A stretch of 64,000 bases of DNA. It comes from Gadus chalcogrammus (Eukaryota; Chordata; Actinopteri; Gadiformes; Gadidae). The notes beneath the pieces were generated by a model. That model worked only from the letters and a program-made list of their open reading frames with translations. It did no database searches and was not told the origin of the DNA. Positions 43,878 through 53,999 of this stretch are shown piece by piece (position 1 is the first letter of the stretch; each line of letters opens with the position of its first letter). The position numbers were made by a program, and so were the translations under genes. The stretch covers positions 28,661,746 to 28,725,745 of the forward strand of contig NC_079427.1 of NCBI RefSeq assembly GCF_026213295.1. Reading direction: 5' to 3'.

Positions 43878-44795
43878 ATGCTCCCTGCGGACTGTCGGGT
43901 GAAGATAGAGATGGACGACTACGGCGAGGGGGCGTGTGGAGTAGCTTCGGAGTCTCTGGTGAGGGGTAGAGCCCAACGGGAACCAGCCGCCGTTGGAAAA
44001 GATGATTTTCACGGCGACAGACATGGCAGCGCCTTCCTCACATCAAGCCCGGTGTCCATCAAGACGCCTAGATACACCGGTAAGGCTGACGGGGAAGCTT
44101 TCCACGCGCAATTTGAACTTTTAGCCGATGCTGCCGGATGGTCAGTGAAGGTCAAAGCGCTGCAGCTTGCGATGTGTCTGGCGGACGACGCATTGTCTTG
44201 TTTGTTGCTGCTTAGCCCAGAGGACAGGGGGGACTATGTTGCCCTAGTGGGGGCACTAAGGAGGCGTTTTGGACTATGTGTTAAGCCGGGGTTAAAGCGC
44301 TCGGAACTCTGCAATAGGCGCAGGAAGCCGGGGGAGACGCTGCGGGCCCTGGCCAACGATATCGAGAGCCTGTCTCGGCGAGCATACGCCCACATGCCGC
44401 CAGCCGTGCAGAGCGAACTCGCTCGGGATCAGTTTCTCCAGGCCCTTTCACCTACAGAACTGCACATCCAGACCCAGCTAGCCCACCCGCAGACTTTGCA
44501 AGAGGCCTTGGAGATGGCCATAGAGAGGGAGCTGGTGTGGGCTGGAGCAATCGACGATCATCCTGCTCCTCAGCCGATGGTGAGATCGGCGAGGGAGAGG
44601 AGTGAGGACTCACAGAAGCCAGCCTGGTTGGACGAGCTCACTGAACTCGTCCGCGCTGTCTCTATGCAGGCGGACCGCCGCCCCCCGTCTCGTCGAGAGC
44701 AGAGGGTCTGCTGGGGCTGCGGGCAGCCTGGCCACCTTGTCAGAGAGTGCCCTACAACGGTGAGAGCCCAGGGAAACGGGTCAGGGTCCGCGTAA
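43878..44795 (+). CDS. Gypsy gag polyprotein with CCHC zinc knuckle
   Basis: The ATG at 43878 (MLPADCRVKIEMDDYGEGAC) is preferred. The frame is open from 43722, but that earlier ATG lies within the LTR. The capsid region includes IKTPRYTGKADGEAFHAQFE and RRRFGLCVKPGLKRSELCNR, the usual retrotransposon gag fold. The zinc knuckle CWGCGQPGHLVREC lies near residues 277-290. It ends with TAA at 44793-44795, 305 residues. The pol frame is offset by +1 and already open at about 44763, so expression of pol would need frameshifting or a later reinitiation. It packages element RNA. Confidence 0.88.
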   Translation: MLPADCRVKIEMDDYGEGACGVASESLVRGRAQREPAAVGKDDFHGDRHGSAFLTSSPVSIKTPRYTGKADGEAFHAQFELLADAAGWSVKVKALQLAMCLADDALSCLLLLSPEDRGDYVALVGALRRRFGLCVKPGLKRSELCNRRRKPGETLRALANDIESLSRRAYAHMPPAVQSELARDQFLQALSPTELHIQTQLAHPQTLQEALEMAIERELVWAGAIDDHPAPQPMVRSARERSEDSQKPAWLDELTELVRAVSMQADRRPPSRREQRVCWGCGQPGHLVRECPTTVRAQGNGSGSA

Positions 44796-47283
44796 TTGGG
44801 GAGACGCGAGGCCCTGCCCCCTTACCCCCGCCGTCGTCGTCTGGAGGAGCCCATCATCACAGCCGGGGGGCGGGGCTCCACCCCCCCCAGAAGCAGACGA
44901 CAACATCCTGGAGCCTGTTGTCGTGGTGGGGCGGACCTGGGCGGGGGACTTTTGTCATGTTCCTGTCAGTGTTGAGGGGGTGGCCTGTTTGGCTTTAGTC
45001 GATACGGGGTCTACTGTGACCCTGGTGAGGCCAGACATTTTGCCGACCTGGACGGTACTCCAACCTACAACTGTGCAGCTCCGCACAGTCACGGGGGAGA
45101 GGGCCCCCATGAAAGGGAAGGGGTTGTTGTCCATCTGCGTAGGGGGAAAGACTGTCCTCCACCCAGTGTGGGTAGCCGCTGTGCAGGACCCCTGTATCCT
45201 AGGGTTGGACTTCCTGCGGTGTACAGGCTGCCAGCTGGACCTGGAGAGGGGGGCGATTGGCTTCCAAGGAGGGCCCACAGTTTATATGGCCCCGCCAAAC
45301 ACCTCCTACATCCGGCCCCAACCGACAACAGCTCAGATGGACCAGTCACACGTCACCGGCCCCCTTCACCCCCTTGCAAAGACCTTCCAACCACCCTGTC
45401 TTCCTGATCCCTGTCCATTGTCTCAGTCCTCCTCCCGCAACCCTTCTCCCTCCCTCCCACCCCCTTGTGTCAATGTTTCGGCCCCTACAGACTACTCCCT
45501 TGCCACTCCAGCACCCCACCTCATGAGCCTCGGCCCCTTCCCCTGCCCTGCCCAGCTTCCTCAGACAGGTGAGAAGACTGTGCTGTCGACTGTGCGGGCA
45601 ATTTGGCAGGGGCACTGTGATGGACTAGACCCTCAACAGCAGGAGCAGCGGTGGCTACTACTGGCAGAGTTTAAGGACAGCTTTGCCTTGAATGAGAGCG
45701 ATGTGGGTCAGACGCACCTGGTGCAGCATGAGATCGACACTGGGGATGCCAGGCCCATCAGAATGCGCCCGCGTCGCCTGCCCTTGGCCCGCCAGGAGGC
45801 TGCGGACCAGGCGCTGTGGGAGATGCAGCAGGCAGGCCTCATAGAGCCCTCAGATAGTCCCTGGGCAGCAGCCGTGGTGATGGTGCCTAAGAAGGGGGGT
45901 AAGTGGAGATTCTGTGTTGACTACAGGCCACTTAACGCAGTAACGAGGAAGGACTCCTACCCCATCCCGCGCATTGATGAGGCCTTAGATGTCGTAGCTG
46001 GGTCGTCCTGGTTCTCCTCACTCGATCTCCGCTCTGGCTACTTCCAGTGCCCTCTCGCCCCGGACGCCAGACCCAAGACTGCATTCTGCACTAGCAGAGG
46101 ATTGTGGCAGTTTCGGGTCCTCCCTTCCGGCCTCTGCAATTCACCTGCGACCTTCGAGAGGCTGATGGACAGAGTGCTCGCCGGCATCCCCCGGCAGCAG
46201 TGTATCGTCTACCTGGACGATATACTGGCACACGGGGGCTCCTTCGATACAGCACTTGCCTCACTGCGTCAGGTTCTGGAGAGAGTAGCTGCGGCGGGCT
46301 TGAAGCTCCATCCTGATAAGTGCCATTTCCTGAGGAGAGAGGTAACTTTCCTTGGGCACAGGGTGGGGGGAGAAGGCATTAGCACCATGGAGGACAAAGT
46401 GCAAGCTGTCCAGGACTGGCCCACCCCCACTGACACCAGACAGCTGAAAAGCTTCCTCGGACTGGCGTCTTACTACAGACGCTTTGTGAGGGGCTTCTCC
46501 TGTGTGGCCGCTTCCCTGTTCCGCCTGCTACAGAAGGACAGGGAGTTTGTGTGGGCAGAGGATTGCCAGTCTGCTTTCGAGACACTCAAGGGAGCTCTCA
46601 CCAAAGCCCCGGTGCTCTCCCCTCCTGACCCTGCCCTGCCCTTCATCCTGGACACGGACACTAGTAACGTTGGCAATGGCGCCGTGCTGGCACAGGAGGG
46701 GCCGGAAGGGGAGCGGGTGGTGGCGTACTACAGCAGGACATTTAACAAAGCTGAACGCCGCTACTGCGTCACTCGTCGCGAGCTGCTGGCTATCGTTAGA
46801 GCTGTATGCCACTTCAAGTATTACCTCTGTGGCCTGCGCTTCACTGTAAGGACTGACCACTCCGCGCTCCAGTGGCTCATGTCTTTCAAGGAGCCAGAAG
46901 GGCAGGTCGCACGGTGGATCGAGGAGCTGCAGTCCTACAGCTTCAGTGTGGTGCACAGGGCAGGGGTACGCCATACTAATGCAGACGCCCTCTCCCGACG
47001 CCCCTGCAGTCAGGATGACTGCCGCTACTGTGAAAGGATGGAGAGCCGTGAGAAGGAGCTGTGCAGCCAGGAGGAGGGATGTTCTGCGGTGGAGGTGGCG
47101 TCCCCAGTCTGCTGTGAGCTCCGGGAGGTCGACACCGCAGGATGGAGACGGCAGCAGGAGGAGGACGCAGACCTTCGACCAGTGCTCCAGTGGTTGGACC
47201 AACAGCGGCGGCCCCCATGGGAAGAAGTGGCCGTTCTCTCCCTGGTCACCAAGGGACTGTGGGCTAAGTTCGAGGCCCTGTGA
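44794..47283 (+). CDS. Gypsy pol, first part: protease, reverse transcriptase, RNase H
   Basis: The first ATG in frame is at 44923, but the frame is open back to about 44763. Residues are numbered from 44923. The aspartyl protease has VDTGSTVTL with the catalytic aspartate at residue 27. A proline-rich linker follows, then the RT with DYRPLNAVTRKDSYPIPRID, SLDLRSGYFQCPLAPDARPK and the active site YLDD at residues 430-433. RNase H has FILDTDTSNVGNGAVLAQEG, RRELLAIVRAVCHFKYYL and RTDHSALQWLM. The linker to integrase ends WAKFEAL before TGA at 47281-47283. The stop replaces one codon between FEAL and LWDGVLQRAW; a CGA-to-TGA change is plausible. Confidence 0.9.
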   Translation, partial: NWGDARPCPLTPAVVVWRSPSSQPGGGAPPPPEADDNILEPVVVVGRTWAGDFCHVPVSVEGVACLALVDTGSTVTLVRPDILPTWTVLQPTTVQLRTVTGERAPMKGKGLLSICVGGKTVLHPVWVAAVQDPCILGLDFLRCTGCQLDLERGAIGFQGGPTVYMAPPNTSYIRPQPTTAQMDQSHVTGPLHPLAKTFQPPCLPDPCPLSQSSSRNPSPSLPPPCVNVSAPTDYSLATPAPHLMSLGPFPCPAQLPQTGEKTVLSTVRAIWQGHCDGLDPQQQEQRWLLLAEFKDSFALNESDVGQTHLVQHEIDTGDARPIRMRPRRLPLARQEAADQALWEMQQAGLIEPSDSPWAAAVVMVPKKGGKWRFCVDYRPLNAVTRKDSYPIPRIDEALDVVAGSSWFSSLDLRSGYFQCPLAPDARPKTAFCTSRGLWQFRVLPSGLCNSPATFERLMDRVLAGIPRQQCIVYLDDILAHGGSFDTALASLRQVLERVAAAGLKLHPDKCHFLRREVTFLGHRVGGEGISTMEDKVQAVQDWPTPTDTRQLKSFLGLASYYRRFVRGFSCVAASLFRLLQKDREFVWAEDCQSAFETLKGALTKAPVLSPPDPALPFILDTDTSNVGNGAVLAQEGPEGERVVAYYSRTFNKAERRYCVTRRELLAIVRAVCHFKYYLCGLRFTVRTDHSALQWLMSFKEPEGQVARWIEELQSYSFSVVHRAGVRHTNADALSRRPCSQDDCRYCERMESREKELCSQEEGCSAVEVASPVCCELREVDTAGWRRQQEEDADLRPVLQWLDQQRRPPWEEVAVLSLVTKGLWAKFEAL

Positions 47284-48759
47284 CTGTGGGATGGCGTGCT
47301 TCAGAGGGCCTGGAAGGAACCCGCCACCGGAGAGGTGAGGTGGCAGGTGGTGGTGCCTCACTCTCTGCGTGGGGAAGTACTTCAAGCGGTCCATGGTGCC
47401 GTGGGCTCAGGGCACTTTGGGGTGACAAAGACCCTGCGTCGCCACCGCCTTGGCTTCTACTGGGGGCAGCACAAGAGGGACGTCGAGGACTTCTGTCGCC
47501 GCTGTGATGGCTGCACAGCCCGCAAAGGCCCCACTGAAAGGTCCCATGCCCAGCTACAGCAGTTCCTTGTGGGGTCCCCTATGGAGAGGGTTGGGGTGGA
47601 TGTGGTGGGCCCGCTACCCTGCACAGAGAGGGGGAACAAGTATGTCCTCACGGCCATGGACTATTTTACCAAGTGGCCGGAGGCGTACGCTCTGCCTGAC
47701 CAGGGGGCGGAGACCATAGCGGACGCTTTGGTCGGGGGGATGATTAGCCGTTTTGGGGCAGCGGAGTCCATCCACAGTGACCAGGGGAGAAATTTTGAAT
47801 CCCGTGTCTTTCCGGCTTTATGTAGCAGGCTGGACATGCAGAAGAGCCGTACTACCCCCCTGCACCCACAGAGTGACGGCTTGGTGGAGCGATTTCATCG
47901 CTGTATGGAGCAGCAGCTGGCCATTGTCTCGGCTGAGCATCAGCGGGACTGGGACAATCATCTGCCTCTGGTGTTAATGGCGTACAGGTCAGCTGTCCAG
48001 GAGTCGACGTCCTGCACGCCTGCTCTGCTGATGTTGGGCAGGGAGCTTCGCACCCCAGCTGACCTGGCGTTTGGCCGGCCGCCCGATTCTCCCCCTGTTC
48101 CTCCCGGCCCAGAGTATGCCAGGAGACTCCAGGACCGCCTGGAGACGGCTCACTCCTTCGCCAGGGGACAGCTGCTGAGCGCAGGGGTGAGGCAGAAAAG
48201 GAACTATGATGTGCGTTCCCGTGGCAGGCACTTTGAGGCTGGGGAGCTGGTCTGGACCTACAGCCCGCAAAGAAAGAAGGGAAGATGCCCAAAGCTCGAT
48301 AGCGAGTGGATCGGGCCATGCAGGGTCCTTGAGAGGATGGGGGAGGTGGTGTACAGGGTCCAGCTACCACCTCGGGGAAGGAGGGTGGCTCTCCACAGAG
48401 ACCGGTTGGCCCCTTATCGAGGCACCGCCACCCCTCAACCTACTCCAGTGAGCCCTGCAGCTCCCCGCACCGGTGCGAATGGGCCCCGGACACGCACACC
48501 TCAGTGTTCTGGCCCTGGGTCTCCACCTAACCCTATCCTTGTCTCCCCTCCCTGTCGATCACCACAGTCAGCAACTTGGCCCCCAGCCCCGCCCCTCCCT
48601 TTCCCCCTGCCCGCCCCCGGGCCTGACACTCGTGGGCCCCTCTCACCCCCAGGCGCTTCTCCCCAGCCCCCCGTGGCCCCAACGCGGCCTCGTAGGGAGA
48701 GGAGAGCGCCGGGTCGCTTCCGAGACTTTGTTTGTTCCCTCGAGGACGAGGAACTTTGA
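47284..48759 (+). CDS. Gypsy pol, second part: integrase, same frame after a single stop
   Basis: The frame continues directly with LWDGVLQRAWKEPATGEVRW. The zinc region has H...H (HGAVGSGHFG) and CRRCDGC. The catalytic core has VGVDVVGPLPCTERGNKYVL (first D), SIHSDQGRNFESRVF (second D) and PLHPQSDGLVERFHRCMEQQ (E). The C-terminal part carries the GPCRVLERMGEVVYRVQLPP motif and a long proline-rich tail up to TGA at 48757-48759. No chromodomain and no envelope gene are seen. The 3' LTR follows within 14 bases. Confidence 0.9.
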   Translation: MWDGVLQRAWKEPATGEVRWQVVVPHSLRGEVLQAVHGAVGSGHFGVTKTLRRHRLGFYWGQHKRDVEDFCRRCDGCTARKGPTERSHAQLQQFLVGSPMERVGVDVVGPLPCTERGNKYVLTAMDYFTKWPEAYALPDQGAETIADALVGGMISRFGAAESIHSDQGRNFESRVFPALCSRLDMQKSRTTPLHPQSDGLVERFHRCMEQQLAIVSAEHQRDWDNHLPLVLMAYRSAVQESTSCTPALLMLGRELRTPADLAFGRPPDSPPVPPGPEYARRLQDRLETAHSFARGQLLSAGVRQKRNYDVRSRGRHFEAGELVWTYSPQRKKGRCPKLDSEWIGPCRVLERMGEVVYRVQLPPRGRRVALHRDRLAPYRGTATPQPTPVSPAAPRTGANGPRTRTPQCSGPGSPPNPILVSPPCRSPQSATWPPAPPLPFPLPAPGPDTRGPLSPPGASPQPPVAPTRPRRERRAPGRFRDFVCSLEDEEL

Positions 48760-48772
48760 AGGGGGGAGGCAA

Positions 48773-49121
48773 TGTAGCGACCCTGGGACAGTTGAATGGT
48801 TTGTGTGTTGTGTGTTGCATTGTATTTCGTTGTCCGTTGTGCCAGTTGTTCTGTGTGCATGTATTGTACTGTTATTCTTGTCGATCAGCTTGAGGGGCGA
48901 ATCGTTGGGTCGGCTGGGGGGGGGCCTTGGAGGAGCAGGAGGGTGGGGGCCTGCACGCGAGTGAGACCGTGTTGCCGGAGTAACCGGGGTTTGTTTGGGT
49001 CCGGTTTTTCAGCTGTTGGTTTCAATGTTGTTACAATGTTACGGGTTTCGGTGACCTGGTTTTTGGAAACTACCTTCAACTAATGACTCGACATGATTAT
49101 GTCACCGGCGAGGTCGTTACA
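48773..49121 (+). repeat. Gypsy 3' LTR (349 bp)
   Basis: Matches the 5' LTR over its full length except for about five substitutions (for example GTGGGGGGCG versus TTGAGGGGCG), a two-base insertion near 48858 and the 9-base deletion near 49068. Confidence 0.93.
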
Positions 49122-49125
49122 GTAT

Positions 49126-49870
49126 GTTTGTTTATAACTCACTCCATATCTCATCTAAATGCTCAATTTTTCACTTCCTCCGTTCTCTCTCTATCCCTCT
49201 CTATCTCTACCCCTCTCTCTCTCTCTCTCTACCTTTCTCCTGACCCGTCTTTGGTCGCACACTGGTCAAACCTTTCCCCGCGACGTCTCTCTCAGTGTGT
49301 CCCGTCTTGCTCTGCCTGCACTTGAATGGAGACGCAATGACGCCTTGTCTCGCCCAGACGGGATTTGCACCAGAGAGCACATGAAGCCAGCCAGACACCG
49401 GCGCCGAAGCGCAACGGTGCGCATTTCATACCCGTCAAAAGCCGCCCCTAGCACCAATAGGAAGCGGCGCGCTGCAGCACCGTTGTGATAATGTTTTGAA
49501 AGAAGCAGATCAACAAACTTAGTCGGTATAGGCTACCATAACGTCATACCAGTTGTTATGACTACATATATGGCCCTGATGCCCATGATCCTCTGTTTTT
49601 TGCTTACAGGATATGTACAGATGTACAGGATCTTGTATCAAGCCGGGATGTACCAAACAGCTTTAAAAAAGCGCTTTTTCAGGGGTGGCGACGCTAGGGA
49701 ATAGAACAGTGGCGTGAAGCCTAGTGGGGCGGCGCATCGTGCTGGCGCGTGCTATTTCGTCCAAAATAATGGGGCCGTTCTTTTTGACGCGCCGCTTCGG
49801 CACCGGTGTGTGTTGGGTTTGACACACTCTTCTCCGCACGCATAACCTAGTGTCAATCTTGGAAAACACA
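49126..49870. other. Non-coding stretch with CT-rich run and GC-rich repeat
   Basis: A CT-rich run lies at 49185-49240. The blocks GCGCCGAAGCGC (49400) and the inverted-looking GCGCCGCTTCGGC (49780) may be the arms of an old DNA transposon. I could not pair them cleanly. No gene is seen. Confidence 0.4.
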
Positions 49871-49995
49871 TTTCCATTTGCACTTCTATTTTTAAACACA
49901 TTCTACGTTTCTGTCTTACCATCAGGGAGCCATCTGTCTTTCACTTGTGTCAGATGTCTGTCAGGCACTATTCACACACACATGTTATATGGCTT

Positions 49996-49997
<2 letters not shown>

Positions 49998-50073
<76 letters not shown>
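49998..50073 (+). repeat. TG dinucleotide microsatellite
   Basis: About 37 TG units, with a short interrupted extension to 50093. The Cys-Val ORFs are artefacts. Confidence 0.97.
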
Positions 50074-50074
<1 letters not shown>

Positions 50075-50154
50075 TGTGTCTGTGTGTGTGTGTAGGTCAC
50101 CAGGAAATGCTAGAAGCTCCCTTGCCTCATTATGTCTCTCTTTCATTCCGACTC

Positions 50155-50290
50155 CTTCTCCCTTCCTCCCTTCCTTCCTCCCTCCCTCCCTTCCTCCCTC
50201 CCCTGCTCCCTTCCTCCATATTCCCTCCCTCCCTTCCTCCCTCCCTTCCTTCCTCCCTTCCTCCCACCCTCTTTCCTTCCCACTCTCTCT
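50155..50290 (+). repeat. CCTT/CCCT low-complexity pyrimidine tract
   Basis: Irregular CCTTCCTCCCTCCC repeats over about 135 bases. Confidence 0.9.
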
Positions 50291-50880
50291 CTAATCACCA
50301 TTTACATCTTCATAAATTGCTACTTCTTTCTGTAATTAATGAAGTTGATGGTCCTCTGCATCCTCCAATGTTTAATATGATTTGTCCACTGCTCTCCCTG
50401 AGTATGTGACCTTGATTTGGCCTGAAACCAGACAGTCCCTCCTGAATGCAGCCGAAGTTAAAGAATGTGAATTTGATTTCACCTATTTAGACTAATCCAA
50501 TTCTGAAAGCATTAAGGCCTTTTTAATAAACATTGAAATAATTATTATCAATATATATTTGTTATTCATTGTGAGAAGAAGAAGTTTTAGAGAAGGTTTT
50601 ACGGTCACCTACCATCAGTACAATCATTGAAGCCTAATATGAAGTAATATTGAAAAACATGTCATAATTTGATGATGAGGAATCAGGGGGTTCATGTATG
50701 GCCTCCACAGGGAAGGCCAGAACGATTTGTATCAGTAACACATGTGGGTACTTCTCCTGCTTCTGATTCAAGAAGAATTTCCAAAAGGGGAGGTGGGTGG
50801 CTCTTGTGTTAATGCAAATTTTTTTGCACAATTTATAAAACCAACCTTTATAGTTCCAAGATAATATGAAAGAATGCCCT
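50291..50880. other. Non-coding stretch
   Basis: No gene or repeat family is recognised. Confidence 0.4.
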
Positions 50881-50884
50881 TTAA

Positions 50885-51152
50885 AGGGGACATATTATAA
50901 CACCAGGTGTGAGTGTGATTACAAGCCATTTCAAAATCTGCCCCATATGACATCACTAGTGGGCGTGTCCACCTAGATCTGTGATGGATAGATGAGCAAC
51001 GTTTACTTCAGTCCACTGGGTAGGCTGCTAGACTGATCTATCCAGCTCACATCTAGGTGGACACACCCACTTGTGATGTCATAAGGGGCAGATTTTCTAA
51101 ATGGCTTTTAAGGGCTAATCACACTCACACCTGGTGGTATAATATGTCCCCT
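50885..51152. mobile_element. 268-bp foldback MITE with TTAA target duplication
   Basis: AGGGGACATATTATA at the left end and its complement at the right end are flanked by TTAA (50881-50884 and 51153-51156). The pairing extends far inward: CCAGGTGTGAGTGTGATTA, TGACATCACTAGTGGGCGTG and CACCTAGAT all recur in complement on the right half. The element can thus fold into a long hairpin. Piggybac/Kolobok-type by duplication. Confidence 0.85.
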
Positions 51153-51156
51153 TTAA

Positions 51157-52055
51157 ATGGTCAGTGTCTTGACTGGAACTTCGGGTGGGGTGGTGTTTTC
51201 AATGAGAGCCTTTCCATACAGCCACGCAATATCTTCCAGCACTGCTCAAAACCTTTATCTGTCAACAGCCCTTCTGTTAGATTGGAATCATCCAAAGTGC
51301 GTCCTCAGTTTACTCTGCCCAAACCCAGTCGGATCCAGAGTGGATCTGAAGGAGACTTCCTACCCACAGCTAGTTTTTAAGCATTATTCCAATACACCAG
51401 AGTTTTTTAAAATTTTTAATGGAATCAAATGACATCTCAAACTAAAAGCCTGCGTCCCTGTTAGGAACTGTGACAGGGTGACGTTGGACAGGAGTATTGT
51501 GGCACAGTGCTACTCTTACCCTAAATTGTTTGTGGAGAACTCTGATATAAATATCGCAAGGTTGTTCTAGCCTACATTTGTAGAAAATATATTCATATAT
51601 TATAAATCATCCTTAATTTCTTGAGGTGAGAGAAAGCAGAGGCCTTATTAATTGATTATTTTCGTGGGCAGGAGAGACATATGCTGACTGTGTTTATTTT
51701 TGAGTGGGGGGAATATTGGGATACAAATAACATTCACAAATAAAACTAATATTAAAGGGTCCATAGTTGCTGACATAATAATTGTATGGTTTGAAGACTT
51801 ATAAGACGGGAGGTCAAAACACCCCGTTTTTCACAACTTTGAACTCACCCAATTTAAGGATGACTGCTGGTAGACATTTAATCTGCTACAGATTTAAACC
51901 ACCCATAAGGCGTTGGTGTGGCAGCATTTCATTAAAAGTTAGACAAAAAAAAGTGTGATGCTCTGTCAACCTTGGTGTTCATGCCCGATAGCCTTGGAGT
52001 TTGAACGTATCAGTCTTGGCACCTCGGAGCTCATAGCAGCGTCAACCAATATTGT
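51157..52055. other. Non-coding stretch
   Basis: Short open frames at 51157-51432 match nothing recognisable. AT-rich, no repeat family identified. Confidence 0.4.
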
Positions 52056-52158
52056 TACAGGTCGGGACCCAAATGCAGCACACCTAGGCAGGCAGACAGT
52101 CAGTAATGACTTTTATTTAACATAAATATGTTAAATAATAATAATATATTATTTAACA

Positions 52159-53019
52159 TTAATATTCGTCAGAGACCTCCATCCTCATCTTCGGCTCATG
52201 GAGCGCGTCACCCTCGTCAGAGGAGGGGTAGCTGACGTTGTCGGCTTCAGACTCGTCGTCAGAAGTGTCGAGCAGAGGAGGTGGTCGAGGAGGCAGACCC
52301 CGAGGCTGAGGAATACGGGCGGTCTTGGTGGTTTGGTCCGGATGCTCCTGGTGGAAACTTCTGACCACGGCATGGTTCAGTACGTTTCTCGCTGGGACCC
52401 AGGACCTCTCCTCCGGACCGTAGCCCTCCCAGTCCACCACGTATTGTAGCCCTCTACCACGCCGACGGGACCGTAGGAGGTGGCGGAACGTGTAGGCTGG
52501 ACCCCCGTCGATGAGACCAGGGGGAGGAGGAGGAAGCGCAACGTGGACCAAGGCAATCTCCCGAACTGGTTTGACCTTGGACACATGGAAGAAGGGATGA
52601 ACATGCATGGAGCGTGGGAGCTTGAGCCACACAGCCGCCGTAATGATGACTCTCCACTTTGAATGGCCTGAAGAACCATGGGGCCAGCTTTTTTTTATTC
52701 CATCTTCAGGGGGAGGTCCCTGTTGGATTGCCAAACCTTTGACCCGGCCGGTACTCCGGAGTCTATTGTCATTGCAAGGACGAAGCGTCTTATCCTTCTT
52801 TGCAACAAAGAAAAACCCAGCTCCTGCCGGGGACGAGGAAGGGCGGATGATGCCCGCCGCCAGAGAATTATTAATGTACTTGTCCATTGCTTCCCTCTCA
52901 GGGGCGGCTAGGGAGTACAGGCGGAACGGAGCCGGGTTGGAGGTCGATGGCGCAGTTTTAACGTCTATGCGGTGGAAGAGAGGTAGCCCTGGCCTTGCTG
53001 AACACCTCCCTGAAGTCAA
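52159..53019 (-). pseudogene. Chromovirus pol fusion: RT N-terminus joined to integrase end and chromodomain
   Basis: This 286-codon frame begins in the protease-RT linker ([20 protein letters not shown]), has the RT opening [20 protein letters not shown] and [17 protein letters not shown], then jumps to the integrase tail ([20 protein letters not shown]). It finishes with a chromodomain ([20 protein letters not shown]) and an acidic tail. The internal deletion kept the frame open. Chromodomains direct integration to marked chromatin. The fused product has no catalytic site. Confidence 0.8.
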
Positions 53020-53074
53020 GGTATTCCGCGGGGACCCCCAACATGTCAGGTGCAGAGCTGGAACTGGTTCAGGC

Positions 53075-53900
53075 TTACTTCAGGCAAACCTGATGACAGG
53101 ATGAGCTTCTACTTAGGATAGCCCCAGTCGTCCAGTCGAGGTGGGGGTTATGACGACGGAGACAGGGGAACCCCAGGAGGAGCGGATGGCGAGGAGACTG
53201 CAGGATGAGGAACTGTTCAGTCTCATGGTGGTAGCCAGAGAGGAGCATGTGGATAGGCACCGTCTGGTGGGTGACTGTCTTCATAAGGTGGTCTTCCAAA
53301 GCTTTGACGGAAACCAGACAGGGCAGGAGTAACTAACTTGATCGACCCCCAGCTGTCGAGCTAGATCGTCGTCAATAATGGTCATATCTGAACCTATCGG
53401 TGTGGCGAGAGTCTGGGAGCCCTGAGGCAACAGTAGTCGGGCTCAGCAGACGTAGGTTGGAGGAGGGTTTGGATGTGTGGCTCCCAAGGACCTCCTCCCT
53501 CACTGGTGAGCCCGGGCTTTTACTGAACACTTGGATAGGAAGTGTCCCCTTTGACCATAGTAGAGGAAGAGGAAGGTGTTGGGCTGGAGATCGAAGAGGA
53601 TAGAAAAGTTTGTGAGGTACAGCCCCCTGCATTACCAGCGTAGCGCTCGGGAACCCCGACCCAAGACTCCGAGACAGGACCATGCTGAGTCGGTGCCGGT
53701 GGAGTTGGATCCGGGGAGGAAGGCGTTGGTGAGCTGCAGGACCTGGGGGGCTAACGTGGCAAACCCTTGCTCTTGATTCACTGCTGCTTGCCGAACATCA
53801 GCTGCGGTGGAGGCTAGGATTGCCTCATGGTGTTTGAGCTGAGTCTCGACTCGGCCCAGTCGTTCCAGCGGCTCAGTGGTGTGTGCTAGGTCTATGTCGG
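53075..53900 (-). pseudogene. Chromovirus gag and protease remnants
   Basis: The gag start has QLKHHEAILASTAADVRQAA and LTNAFLPGSNSTG (53860-53690). A gag zinc-knuckle region is only hinted at by GHTSKPSSNLRLLS-like sequence (53460-53380). The protease tail has GYHHETEQFLILQSPRHPLL then LGFPCLRRHNPHLDW (53270-53130). The segments are in different frames and separated by deletions. Confidence 0.65.
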
Positions 53901-53999
53901 GCCAGATTGTACTGTGACAGGTTGGGAGAGCCCAAATGCAGCACACGTAGGCAGACAGTCGGTAATGACTTTTATTTAACACGTTCTTTATGGACAGTT

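Larger units (their letters stand above)
43396..49121 (+). mobile_element. Ty3/gypsy LTR retrotransposon, nearly intact
   Basis: Two LTRs in direct orientation (43396-43750 and 48773-49121) start TGTAGCGACCC and end GGTCGTTACA. They are flanked by GTAT (43392-43395 and 49122-49125), a 4-bp target-site duplication. A primer-binding-site-like TTGGTGTCAGAAGTGG follows the 5' LTR directly, and a purine tract GAAGGGGGGAGGC precedes the 3' LTR. Gag, protease, RT, RNase H and integrase are present in gypsy order. The only clear coding defect is one in-frame TGA at 47281. The LTRs differ by only a few substitutions and small indels, so the insertion is young. Confidence 0.95.
52060..53985 (-). mobile_element. 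Chromodomain gypsy (chromovirus) element, collapsed to under 2 kb
   Basis: A direct repeat containing CCAAATGCAGCACAC, GCAGACAGTC and TAATGACTTTTATTTAACA occurs at 52078-52123 and 53931-53981, consistent with LTR or terminal remnants. Between them, on the minus strand, are gag, protease, the start of RT, and the integrase C-terminus with chromodomain. The RT palm, RNase H and integrase core are deleted. Confidence 0.7.

Noticed and set aside
46528..47394. 288-codon minus-strand frame inside gypsy pol
   Set aside because: It overlaps the RT/RNase H coding sequence on the other strand and has no recognisable domain.
49850..50409. Cys-Val repeat and Ser/Pro-rich reading frames
   Set aside because: They translate a TG microsatellite and a CCTT tract.
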